Shown here piece after piece: positions 14,473 to 21,355 of a DNA stretch of 21,457 nucleotides; position 1 is the stretch's first letter, and each line of letters starts with the position of its first letter. Location: positions 1-21,457 of the forward strand of contig USJW01000084.1 of assembly GCA_900555045.1 (NCBI GenBank), in the 5' to 3' direction. The notes beneath the pieces were generated by a model. The model was not told the DNA's origin and ran no database searches. It worked only from the letters and a program-made list of their open reading frames with translations. This DNA comes from an uncultured Clostridium sp. (lineage in GTDB: Bacteria > Bacillota > Clostridia > Lachnospirales > Lachnospiraceae). Position numbers and translations under genes: made by a program.

Positions 14473-15921
14473 TTGTCCGTCTTTTTCCAAATTATTTTGA
14501 TCAACCTGGCGGTCTCCTGCGACAACGTGGGGGTAATCGCCATGGTCACAAGGGGGCTGACGCCCCGCCGGGCCGCCGCCCTTCGCAGGCTCGGCATCGG
14601 CTTTGCGCCGGTGCTCACCCTCGCCTTTCTCTGGGCGGCGGGGCGGCTGTTGGATATCTCATGGCTGCACATGCGGATTCTCGGCGGAGCGGCTATGCTC
14701 TACGTCACATGGCAAATGATGCGGGAGGGCGCCAAGTGTAGGGCAAATGGGGAAGTCCCCTCCTCCGGCGGCTGCGCCTGTCACGGGAATACCCGGCTCG
14801 CAGCCGTCTCCATCGCAGCCTCCGACTTGACAATGGCCATGGAGAACGCCATGGCCGTCCTCTCTGTCCTCTCGGAGGACGGGCGGGTCCCAGGCATGCG
14901 AGAGTTCCTGCTCGTGGCCGCCTCCCTGCTTGTCTGTCTGCCCGTCCTGTTTTGGGGTAGCTCCCTGGTAGCCCGGGCGCTGGAGGAGGTCCCGGCCGTC
15001 TCCGCCATGTTTGCGGGCTACATGGCCTACACGGCGGTGAATATGATTCTGACGGACGAATCCGTAGCCCTGCTTCTGGCCGCCGCCCACATCCGCCACC
15101 CGGCTCTGGCCGCCATGGCATGCGGCGGGCTCACCGCCATCACCGCTTACTGTATGCGGCAGATCATGGGGGGATCCGGATCCACATCCACAGCCTCCCG
15201 GCCATCCGGCGCCCCTTCTGTAGCGGCCTCCCTTCTCTCCGCTGCCGCGGTCCTCGCCTACGCCCTGGCCACAGTCCACGTATTCGCCCATCTGGCCCGC
15301 GGACCGGTGATCGGCAAAATCGGCGTGAGCCCGGAGCTGCTCTTCGGCTTCTCCCCGTCCGCAGCCGCGGCCTCCCGCGCGGTGGGCGCTCCGCCCCATC
15401 TGCTCTCGCTGTTCACCTGCGTCCTGGCGGTCCGCACCGCCACCTCAGCCGCGGGAAGCGCAGCCCCGCTTGCGGCCTTTCGGGCGGTCTGCGCGCGCAT
15501 TGCCGGGATGATCCTTCTATACACGCTATTGTGCAGCGCGGGCTTTGGGCTGGTGTTCGGCGTGGGACGCCCTGCCCCCCTCGACGCGATCTGCCGCCTG
15601 GGGCTGCAGATTCTGCTCCACTGGGCTTATGCGGCCCTGTTCTTCTCCCTGTCAATCCCGGTGAAAAACCGCGCCGCCGCCACGCTCCTGGGCATATCCT
15701 GGCTGATGGCGGAGGACATACTGGTGGACGTGTTCTGCTACTCCGGTCACCTGTGGATTCTGGCCGGTTTCCTGCCCGAATACTACATTCACGCCCTGTC
15801 CTTCATGCCGCTAAACGCACTTTTGGCGGTGCGGGCCGCCCTCGCGGCCACCATCTTTATTCTCCCGTTTTTCGCGGCCGTGAGAAGGCGGCAGGAACGG
15901 CGCAGCCCCGGCCCCATCTAA
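14473..15921 (+). CDS. TerC/YjbE-like membrane protein with an extra C-terminal membrane domain
   Basis: The 482-residue product is entirely membrane-like. The first half (about 1-215) has the TerC pattern: CDNVGVIAM (16-24) and ASDLTMAMENAMAVLSV (116-132), two matching acidic-plus-Asn motifs in hydrophobic helices, with Glu124-Asn125 replacing the more usual Asp-Asn. TerC/Alx/YjbE proteins are linked to manganese or calcium export and metalation of secreted enzymes. A Cys/His motif GGCACHG (99-105) sits in the loop between the two. After a Gly/Ser/Thr linker (234-248), the second half adds about six hydrophobic segments and matches nothing I recognise. The start is a TTG with GGAGG six bases upstream. 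No yybP-ykoY riboswitch is evident upstream. Single gene. Confidence 0.75.
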   Translation: MSVFFQIILINLAVSCDNVGVIAMVTRGLTPRRAAALRRLGIGFAPVLTLAFLWAAGRLLDISWLHMRILGGAAMLYVTWQMMREGAKCRANGEVPSSGGCACHGNTRLAAVSIAASDLTMAMENAMAVLSVLSEDGRVPGMREFLLVAASLLVCLPVLFWGSSLVARALEEVPAVSAMFAGYMAYTAVNMILTDESVALLLAAAHIRHPALAAMACGGLTAITAYCMRQIMGGSGSTSTASRPSGAPSVAASLLSAAAVLAYALATVHVFAHLARGPVIGKIGVSPELLFGFSPSAAAASRAVGAPPHLLSLFTCVLAVRTATSAAGSAAPLAAFRAVCARIAGMILLYTLLCSAGFGLVFGVGRPAPLDAICRLGLQILLHWAYAALFFSLSIPVKNRAAATLLGISWLMAEDILVDVFCYSGHLWILAGFLPEYYIHALSFMPLNALLAVRAALAATIFILPFFAAVRRRQERRSPGPI

Positions 15922-15940
15922 TAGAATTCCTCTGAGAAAC

Positions 15941-16001
15941 GCACAAACCGGAGCATATGCCACGCTCCGGTTTGTGCAAAGCTTCCCTAAAACCAGGAAG
16001 C
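15941..16001. terminator. Bidirectional hairpins between the TerC-like gene and lplA
   Basis: Perfect 14-bp arms GCACAAACCGGAGC (15941-15954) and GCTCCGGTTTGTGC (15964-15977) with a 9-base loop are followed by a smaller hairpin, GCTTCC/GGAAGC (15981-15986 and 15996-16001). They separate convergent genes. T-tracts are poor on both sides, so termination may depend on the stem strength. Confidence 0.7.
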
Positions 16002-16009
16002 TCCCTGTC

Positions 16010-16927
16010 TTATCGTTCTCTCAGATACCGCTCAAGCGCCGCTACGAGCTCCTGCTCACGGTACACGGATCCCTCCACGCGCTCCAAAAAACGCGTGTGG
16101 TCCTCGGTCTCCTCTGCGTCGGAGTACAGCCATGCGCCCGTCACCCGCTCCTGCTCCACCCGAAACACCAGCTGGTAAATCCCGCGCTCTGCCGCCTCGA
16201 TCACCATCTCACAGTCCGGGCTCTCCCCGTAGACCCATTCCGGCGCGGTGTAGCGCGCATACTCCGACGGCATATCCTCCTCCATAAGCCAGACGGTCTC
16301 CGCCTCGCCGAAGGTCTCTAAAAAACTTTCCTTCAGCCGCTGTCGGATCAGCCCCACCGTGGCCCGGGGCGTGTATTCTCGCAGATTCACCACCCGCTTT
16401 TTCACGGAATCCACGCCGTTGGACTGCAGTTTTTTCGCCCCGACGGTCAGCGCGCCGCTCATGACCCCCAGGTCCACATCCACCAGGATGGTCCCGTGCA
16501 GCAGCATTTTTCCGTCCTCGCCATAGTAGGCCATCCCGCTGATCTTTCTCCCGTCGATGAGAAAATCGTTGCCCGAGACCTCCACCGGGCGCTCCACCAG
16601 CTCCTCAACCACACTGCGCACCATCGCGGTCAGCGCTTCCTCTGAAACCTCCCCCTCCCGGTACAAAAATGTGAAATTTAAGTTGCCCCGGTCCTGGTAG
16701 ACCGCTCCGCCCCCGGAACGCCGCCTGGCCACCGCGATGCCGTGGTCCGCGCAGAATTCCCGGCTGCACTCCAGGTACGCACACTGATTGTTTCCCAGGA
16801 CTACGGTGCTGTCGTTCACCCACAGATACAAGATACACTGGCCAAACTCCAGCCCGGCAAACAGCGTCTCCTCCAGCGCCAGATTCTGGTACACCTGGCC
16901 CGAGCCAGAGATCACCACCCTATTCAT
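16010..16927 (-). CDS. lplA: Lipoate-protein ligase A
   Basis: This enzyme attaches lipoate to the lysine of lipoyl domains through a lipoyl-AMP intermediate, using scavenged lipoate. The 305-residue product has ARRRSGGGAVYQDRGNLNF (67-85), the lipoate/AMP-binding signature, and DGRKISGMAYY with the conserved Lys128, followed by the C-terminal accessory domain. The start codon lies inside the last codons of lpdA (8-base overlap) and has no clear ribosome binding site of its own, so translation is probably coupled. A likely local substrate is the lipoyl domain of the LpdA encoded directly upstream. No lipoate synthase is seen in the window. Confidence 0.95.
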   Translation of the reverse strand: MNRVVISGSGQVYQNLALEETLFAGLEFGQCILYLWVNDSTVVLGNNQCAYLECSREFCADHGIAVARRRSGGGAVYQDRGNLNFTFLYREGEVSEEALTAMVRSVVEELVERPVEVSGNDFLIDGRKISGMAYYGEDGKMLLHGTILVDVDLGVMSGALTVGAKKLQSNGVDSVKKRVVNLREYTPRATVGLIRQRLKESFLETFGEAETVWLMEEDMPSEYARYTAPEWVYGESPDCEMVIEAAERGIYQLVFRVEQERVTGAWLYSDAEETEDHTRFLERVEGSVYREQELVAALERYLRER

Positions 16928-18722
16928 GGTAGTGGATGGGCCCCACAGTGAAGCCCAGCGCGGCCTCGTGAATCACTTCCCCAAGTGTTGGGTGCGGGAA
17001 TACGGTTTCAATGATTCCCTCCGCCGAAATCCCGTTCGCCAACGCCAGCGTCACAGTGGAGATCAGGTTGGAGGCGTCCGGCCCGGCGATGGCTGCGCCG
17101 ACCAGCGCACCGTCCGACTCCCTGGCGATCAGCTTGATAAAGCCCTTCCCCTCCTCCATGGCCAGCGCCTTTCCGTTGGCCGCAAACGGGAAACGGCTCA
17201 CCCGGTAAGCGGTTCCCTCCTTTTTGAGCTCCCGCTCCGTCTTTCCCACCGAAGCGATCTCTGTCCTGGAGAAGATGACCGACGGGATGAACTCATAATC
17301 CATATCCCGGTCCTTCCCCAGAATGTTGTCCACCGCGGTCAGCCCCTGGTGGGAGGCCGCATGGGCCAGCTGGATCTTTCCGGTCACATCCCCGATCGCG
17401 TAAATATGCGGCACATTGGTCTGCATGTGGGAGTTCACCGCGATGCTCTTTCCGTTCTCCAAGAGCGCGATCCCCGCGTTCTCAAGCTTTAAGCCGTCCA
17501 GGTTCGCCGAGCGTCCCACCGCCACCAGCACCTTGTCCGTGACCAGATACCGGTCGCGGCCGCCGCCCTCGAACACCACGATGCACCGGTTGTTCTCGCT
17601 CTCCCGGATCTCCTTCACCCGGACGCCGGTGCGGATATCCACCTCGTCGCCCAAATCCGCCAGAAGCTGCTCCACCAGGTCGGCGTCGGTGGTGGGAAGA
17701 ATCTGCTTCTCGTACTCCAGAACATGCACCTGCTTTCCGAAGGAGGCGTAGATCCCCGCAAACTCCATGCCGATGACACCGCCCCCGATGATGGCGATGG
17801 AGTCAAAGTCCTCCTCCAGATCCAGCGCGGTGGTGGAGTTTAACACATTTTTCCCGTGAATTCCCGGGATCGGGAGATCCGCGATGCGGGAGCCGGAGGC
17901 GATGATCACATGCTCCGCCTTCACCGTGGTGCGGTTTAAGCCCTGAACGGCCAAAATTTCCCGATCCGACTGGAAGGAAGCCGTGCCCTTTACAAGGCGC
18001 ACATGGTTGGCCTCAAGGAGCGACTCGATCCCGCCCCTCAGCTGCTCCACCACCTGATTCTTATGCCCGATCACCCGGTGCATGTCGTAGGAGGCCGCGC
18101 CGCAGCCGACGCCCACCTGATCCAGGGAGCGGAGCATGTGGTACTTTTCTGCGCTGTTCACGATGGCTTTGGTGGGGATGCAGCCGACATTCAGGCAGGT
18201 TCCGCCCACCTTGCCCTTCTCGATTAACACCACGTCCCTGCCCTGCTTGGCCGCGTAGATCGCCGCCTCATATCCGCCCGGCCCCGCGCCGATCACCGCC
18301 AAGTCGCAGGTCAGGGTCTCCTTTTTTCCGAAGAGAGACAGTGCGGGGGATGGGGATTTTGGGGTGGGGGCTGCTCCAGCCTTCCCGGAAGCAGTTCCCG
18401 GAACTGCCCCAGTCTTCCCGGCAGCTGCTACCGGAACTGCTCCAGCCTTCCCGCCAGCTATCCCCGGGGCCGCCTCGGCCTTCCCGTCCCCTTCCGCGCA
18501 CACCGCCCGCGCGAACGCCTCGCCGTTTCCGATCTCATTCCCCTCCGCCGTCAAAAGCGCCTCGATGGTTCCGGGGCACTCTGCCTTCACTACGGTGTTT
18601 AACTTTCCGCTCTCCGCCTTGAGAAGCGGATCACCCGCCTGAAAGGCGCCGCCCTCCCGCACATAAATTTTCGTGATTTTGTAGCGTTTTTTTGCGTCTG
18701 CCGCTTTGAACAACAAATCCAT
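16920..18722 (-). CDS. lpdA: Dihydrolipoyl dehydrogenase with N-terminal lipoyl domain
   Basis: This FAD-dependent enzyme reoxidises dihydrolipoamide with NAD+, as the E3 component of 2-oxoacid dehydrogenases, acetoin dehydrogenase or glycine cleavage. The 600-residue product has an N-terminal biotinyl/lipoyl domain (1-75) with the modifiable lysine at ESGKLNT (Lys40). An Ala/Gly/Pro/Lys linker with 11-residue repeats follows (about 80-125). The E3 body contains GAGPGGYEAA (145-154), the redox pair in GGTCLNVGCIPTK (Cys176, Cys181) and PHPTLGEVIHEA at the C-terminus. A GTG three codons upstream is possible, but GGAGGG lies 8 bases before the ATG at 18722. The overlap with lplA indicates an operon. 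E1, E2 and glycine-cleavage genes are absent from the window. Confidence 0.95.
   Translation of the reverse strand: MDLLFKAADAKKRYKITKIYVREGGAFQAGDPLLKAESGKLNTVVKAECPGTIEALLTAEGNEIGNGEAFARAVCAEGDGKAEAAPGIAGGKAGAVPVAAAGKTGAVPGTASGKAGAAPTPKSPSPALSLFGKKETLTCDLAVIGAGPGGYEAAIYAAKQGRDVVLIEKGKVGGTCLNVGCIPTKAIVNSAEKYHMLRSLDQVGVGCGAASYDMHRVIGHKNQVVEQLRGGIESLLEANHVRLVKGTASFQSDREILAVQGLNRTTVKAEHVIIASGSRIADLPIPGIHGKNVLNSTTALDLEEDFDSIAIIGGGVIGMEFAGIYASFGKQVHVLEYEKQILPTTDADLVEQLLADLGDEVDIRTGVRVKEIRESENNRCIVVFEGGGRDRYLVTDKVLVAVGRSANLDGLKLENAGIALLENGKSIAVNSHMQTNVPHIYAIGDVTGKIQLAHAASHQGLTAVDNILGKDRDMDYEFIPSVIFSRTEIASVGKTERELKKEGTAYRVSRFPFAANGKALAMEEGKGFIKLIARESDGALVGAAIAGPDASNLISTVTLALANGISAEGIIETVFPHPTLGEVIHEAALGFTVGPIHYHE
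18367..18498. repeat. 33-bp tandem repeat, four copies, in the lpdA linker
   Basis: Units start at 18367, 18400, 18433 and 18466. The first three share GGAACTGCYCCAGYCTTCCCG-like sequence and the fourth keeps only its first half. The period is a multiple of three and encodes 11-residue blocks of the form GKAGAVPxxAA in the swinging linker of the lipoyl domain. Confidence 0.8.
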
Positions 18723-18807
18723 TTTCTTCACCCTCCAAACAATGGGTCCGCCCCATTACACTCACCAGTGGGCCGCAGGCTGCGCCAACGTCCCGCTTGC
18801 ATTCATC

Positions 18808-18849
18808 AAAAAGGGACGGCCGCGAAAGTCCCTCCCGCACAGCCGTCCC
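18808..18849 (-). terminator. Intrinsic terminator after the carboxymuconolactone decarboxylase-family gene
   Basis: Arms GGGACGGC (18813-18820) and GCCGTCCC (18842-18849) form a hairpin that on the minus strand is followed directly by TTTTTGATG. It separates the redox pair from lpdA-lplA, which therefore needs its own promoter in 18723-18806. Only a weak TGTAAT -10-like hexamer is visible there. Confidence 0.75.
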
Positions 18850-18876
18850 CTGTTCACACACTGCTATTTACTTTTC

Positions 18877-19227
18877 TCAATCAAAATCATGCTCGAACTC
18901 GTTCACCGCGTCCATCAGGGTGGTGACGGAGTACGCCATGCTGGGACCGCCGCCGAATGCAACTGCAATCATCGCTGCCTCAATGATCTCTTCCCTGGTC
19001 GCGCCCGCCTCGTAAGCCTTGTACACATGGTAGACGATGCAGTACTCGCAGCGGTTGTAGGCGCCGATCGCCACGCTGATAAGCTCCTTGGTCTTAACCG
19101 AGAGCGCGCCCTCCGCGTAGTTGGTTCCCAGAAGGTTCATAAACGCCTGGACATGCGCCTCGTTGGTCTCCCCCAGCTTTCCCAGACCACCCACAAAGTC
19201 ATTCAGCATTGTTCTCACATCTTTCAT
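18877..19227 (-). CDS. Carboxymuconolactone decarboxylase (AhpD-like) family protein
   Basis: This small all-helical protein of 116 residues has the AhpD-type redox motif YNRCEYCIVYH with Cys60, Cys63 and His67. It also has the family run LSVKTKELISVAIGAY before it and GATREEIIEAAMIAVAFGGG after it. CxxC members of this family act as alkylhydroperoxidases or disulfide reductases, often together with lipoyl proteins and E3, which is of interest because a lipoyl-domain LpdA is the next gene. GGAGGG is 8 bases before the ATG at 19227. It has its own consensus promoter overlapping the end of marR and a palindromic operator in the leader, so expression is probably controlled by the adjacent MarR protein. 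Confidence 0.92.
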   Translation of the reverse strand: MKDVRTMLNDFVGGLGKLGETNEAHVQAFMNLLGTNYAEGALSVKTKELISVAIGAYNRCEYCIVYHVYKAYEAGATREEIIEAAMIAVAFGGGPSMAYSVTTLMDAVNEFEHDFD

Positions 19228-19252
19228 CACTTAAGCCCTCCAATTCATTTTT

Positions 19253-19281
19253 CTTGCAACGCTAATACTTAGCATTGCAAG
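19253..19281. promoter_or_regulatory. 29-bp near-perfect palindrome, probable MarR operator
   Basis: Left arm CTTGCAACGCTAA (19253-19265) and right arm TTAGCATTGCAAG (19269-19281) around the centre TAC differ at a single base pair. It lies just downstream of the expected transcription start of the carboxymuconolactone decarboxylase-family gene and about 25 bases before its start codon. Size, symmetry and position fit a MarR-dimer site acting as a roadblock. Confidence 0.7.
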
Positions 19282-19293
19282 TATTATGATAAT

Positions 19294-19322
19294 AATATAA
19301 CACGGAATATATGGTCTGTCAA
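19294..19322 (-). promoter_or_regulatory. Consensus promoter of the carboxymuconolactone decarboxylase-family gene
   Basis: On the minus strand a perfect TTGACA (19317-19322) overlaps the marR stop codon, followed by 17 bp and TATATT (19294-19299). The predicted start near 19287 is directly before the palindrome at 19253-19281. Confidence 0.8.
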
Positions 19323-19747
19323 CCCTCTTCCGTGTTGTCCAGCATCTGATTCAGCACTTTTTTAAATATCTCCAGCTCTTCCTCCCCGATTCCCCGAATG
19401 GCGTCGTCCTTGAACTGCTCCGCCCGCTCGGTGAGTCCCTCGTAGAGCGGTCTTCCCGTCTCCGTCAGCTCCAGATAGCGCACGCGCCGGTCTGTCTTCG
19501 AGCTGACCCGCCGCACCATCTTCTCCTTCTCCATCCGGTCCAAAAGCCGTACCACTGTGGACTCCTTTGTATTCATCCGGTCCGCCAGCTGCTTCTGTGT
19601 GATGGGCGGGCAGCTGTCGATGTAGTACATGGCAATCCACTGCACACGGCTGACGCCGCTCCCCGAAAACCGGTCCTCCAGGCGCTCCGCCAGGGTCTTC
19701 GCTCCTCTGCTTGTGATGTAGGCAATACAATCCTCCAACCGGAACAT
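19319..19747 (-). CDS. MarR family transcriptional regulator
   Basis: This winged-helix DNA-binding repressor has 142 residues, the usual length. The helix-turn-helix is at about 49-73 (ITQKQLADRMNTKESTVVRL), the wing SSKTDRRVRYLELTETG at 82-98, and helical dimerisation segments lie at both ends. Cys7 in the first helix (LEDCIAYITSR) and Cys46 are candidate redox sensors; a first-helix cysteine is how OhrR-type MarR proteins sense peroxide, but this similarity is only suggestive. The frame is open for seven more codons, but GGGAGGT lies 9 bases before the ATG at 19747. Its likely target is the downstream AhpD-like gene. Its own promoter is at 19797-19825. Confidence 0.93.
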   Translation of the reverse strand: MFRLEDCIAYITSRGAKTLAERLEDRFSGSGVSRVQWIAMYYIDSCPPITQKQLADRMNTKESTVVRLLDRMEKEKMVRRVSSKTDRRVRYLELTETGRPLYEGLTERAEQFKDDAIRGIGEEELEIFKKVLNQMLDNTEEG

Positions 19748-19796
19748 ATAAGTCCCACCTCCCTCCATGCCTCACATATGTCTTGTTCTGAAATTG

Positions 19797-19825
19797 AGTA
19801 TACCATCCACGCTTTTAGGTGTCAA
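19797..19825 (-). promoter_or_regulatory. marR promoter
   Basis: On the minus strand TTGACA (19820-19825), 17 bp, TATACT (19797-19802). The leader to the ATG is about 43 bases and contains ACATATGT (19774-19781) but no second copy of the long palindrome. Confidence 0.75.
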
Positions 19826-19871
19826 TCACCGGTTTTCTTTGGAGCGGACAGGCAAAAAAACGAGGTGTTCA

Positions 19872-19900
19872 TGGACAGAATCCCCTGATAATGGTAGAAT
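19872..19900 (+). promoter_or_regulatory. Promoter of the right-edge membrane/lipoprotein operon
   Basis: TGGACA (19872-19877), a 17-bp spacer and TAGAAT (19895-19900). It is divergent from the marR promoter, with about 46 bp between the two -35 boxes, and leads into the 52-codon gene at 19960. Confidence 0.6.
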
Positions 19901-19959
19901 ATTAAAAACGCCAAGGTTTAAAGGCACGCCTGGCAATTCGATGTTATGGAGGGAACAAT

Positions 19960-20118
19960 ATGAGAAGGTCTACGGTATCATTGATTGTGACGATACTATC
20001 CGGTTTGGCCGGCCTCTATTTGGGTGCCATGCTAAACCTTGAGGGCTATTTGGGCATTGTTATCGCTGTTGCGGTGACTGGTTTTTTCATTATTCGCGCA
20101 ATTGAAGATAAAAAGTAG
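19960..20118 (+). CDS. Small membrane protein of unknown function, 52 residues
   Basis: The product starts MRRSTVSLIVTILSGLAG and is almost wholly hydrophobic, with two predicted membrane helices (about residues 6-24 and 30-46) joined by a short NLEGY loop and a charged tail IRAIEDKK. GGAGGG lies 6-7 bases before the ATG. It is the first gene after the promoter at 19872-19900 and is 52 bases upstream of the lipoprotein gene on the same strand. I do not recognise a family. Small two-helix proteins like this often pair with envelope or transport modules, but no function can be assigned. Confidence 0.65.
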   Translation: MRRSTVSLIVTILSGLAGLYLGAMLNLEGYLGIVIAVAVTGFFIIRAIEDKK

Positions 20119-20170
20119 ACAGAGCGCTGACGAGGTGATTGTGATGAAAAACATAATTGGAGGGATCAGC

Positions 20171-20608
20171 ATGAAAAAGCTCGCTATTCTTTTTGCAATG
20201 ATTATCAGCATGGCTGGTCTGACAGCGTGCGCAAGTGCGCATGCAAATGAGTCTGATCAACTGACCATTGAAATGGAGATGGATAAAGATTATGATGTCA
20301 CGGACCCGTTTGTCAATGCCCGGCTATTCTGTGTATCTGAGGATTTAGACAGTGTCACCGCCGTCGTGTCTCTGAAAATGGATGGGGAACGCGGCTCGTT
20401 AGAGGTAAAGAATAATAAGACAAACGAGGTTCTATGGAGCAAGGCATGGAGCGATGATATTGACTTAGAACCATTTGCAATTTCACTTGAAGACCTGAAA
20501 AAGGAAAATGAGTATGCGATCTATTTTACAGGGACAAAGATTGACAATGCCGCAATGGAAATGACCTTTGAGAGTGATTTGGTGAAGGAGAGAGAGCGGC
20601 CTTTATAG
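20171..20608 (+). CDS. Small lipoprotein of unknown function
   Basis: The 145-residue product has a clear lipoprotein signal: MKKLAILFAMIISMAGLTAC with the lipobox LTAC and lipidated Cys20. The mature part begins with ASAHANESDQ and is a compact acidic domain, probably beta-rich, with a single further cysteine. No family is recognised. The frame is open 23 codons further upstream, but GGAGGG lies 7 bases before the ATG at 20171 and the signal peptide starts there. Its stop codon is 14 bases before the ATG of the next gene and touches an alternative GTG start for it, so the two genes are tightly coupled. Codon use is more AT-rich than in the genes to the left. Confidence 0.8.
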   Translation: MKKLAILFAMIISMAGLTACASAHANESDQLTIEMEMDKDYDVTDPFVNARLFCVSEDLDSVTAVVSLKMDGERGSLEVKNNKTNEVLWSKAWSDDIDLEPFAISLEDLKKENEYAIYFTGTKIDNAAMEMTFESDLVKERERPL

Positions 20609-20622
20609 TGGAGCCATTTGAA

Positions 20623-21306
20623 ATGAAAAAATATGGATTGCAAATCGCGTATGTTTGCCTATTGTCAGCCTGCCTGCCGCTTCTTTTCGCATGGCTGTGG
20701 CTGCTAACTCCGGTGCTGGAGCATTTTGTGGAAGGAACGTCCGGATATATTCTGCTGACCGTTGGACTGCCCGTTTTTTTATACTGGGGTGTGGTGGTGT
20801 TACTCGGAATCGCAAATGCAGTGCATGCATTCCGAATCTGTAAGATGAATCAGGAAGTGGAATGTGTCAACAGCATGCTGATTTTGAAATATGGATTGGT
20901 GCTATTTTTCTGTATCAATTTTATCGCTTTGGTGTGCTGGTACTTTGCAGTCACCCTTGGGATCATGGTGGTCTCGCGAGGCACTGCTCTGTTTCTTTCG
21001 CCCGTGCTGGTTCCGCTGCTGATTGTATGGATCGGTCTGGCGGTGGTTGGAACTTGGCTGGCAATTCTACCGGGTTCATGCTACAGCATGCAAGTCCTTC
21101 GCTTGGCATACAGACAGGGAAAACTAAAACGAGGAGCTGTGATCTTACATGGCCTGCTGCAATTTGTTTTTCTGGCAGACGTGCTTGACACAATGTACCT
21201 TGCAGTGAAGCTGTATGGCAGAGGAAAAAGAAGCTCCATCGCGGTGGCTGCCCTGTATGTTCTTGTGATGGCGGGAATTGCGGCGTCGGTTTTTGTGATA
21301 AAGTAA
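20623..21306 (+). CDS. Multi-pass membrane protein of unknown function
   Basis: The 227-residue product is rich in hydrophobic stretches, with about six membrane helices (roughly 5-27, 38-60, 83-106, 112-142, 160-180 and 204-226). They are joined by short charged loops (FRICKMNQEVE, RLAYRQGKLKRG, KLYGRGKRSS). It is reminiscent of uncharacterised Firmicutes membrane proteins, but I cannot name a family with certainty. An in-frame GTG at 20608 overlaps the previous stop codon by one base. The ATG at 20623 has GGAG nine bases upstream and is preferred. It is the last gene of the operon with the small lipoprotein and the 52-residue protein. No terminator is seen after it. Confidence 0.75.
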   Translation: MKKYGLQIAYVCLLSACLPLLFAWLWLLTPVLEHFVEGTSGYILLTVGLPVFLYWGVVVLLGIANAVHAFRICKMNQEVECVNSMLILKYGLVLFFCINFIALVCWYFAVTLGIMVVSRGTALFLSPVLVPLLIVWIGLAVVGTWLAILPGSCYSMQVLRLAYRQGKLKRGAVILHGLLQFVFLADVLDTMYLAVKLYGRGKRSSIAVAALYVLVMAGIAASVFVIK

Positions 21307-21355
21307 CACAGTGAAATGAAGAATGGAATGAAGCTGCCAAGGTTGCAACTCTCGG

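Noticed and set aside
19767..20042. 91-codon plus-strand frame between marR and the lipoprotein gene
   Set aside because: It runs through both divergent promoters and overlaps the better-supported 52-codon gene in another frame, with no ribosome binding site.
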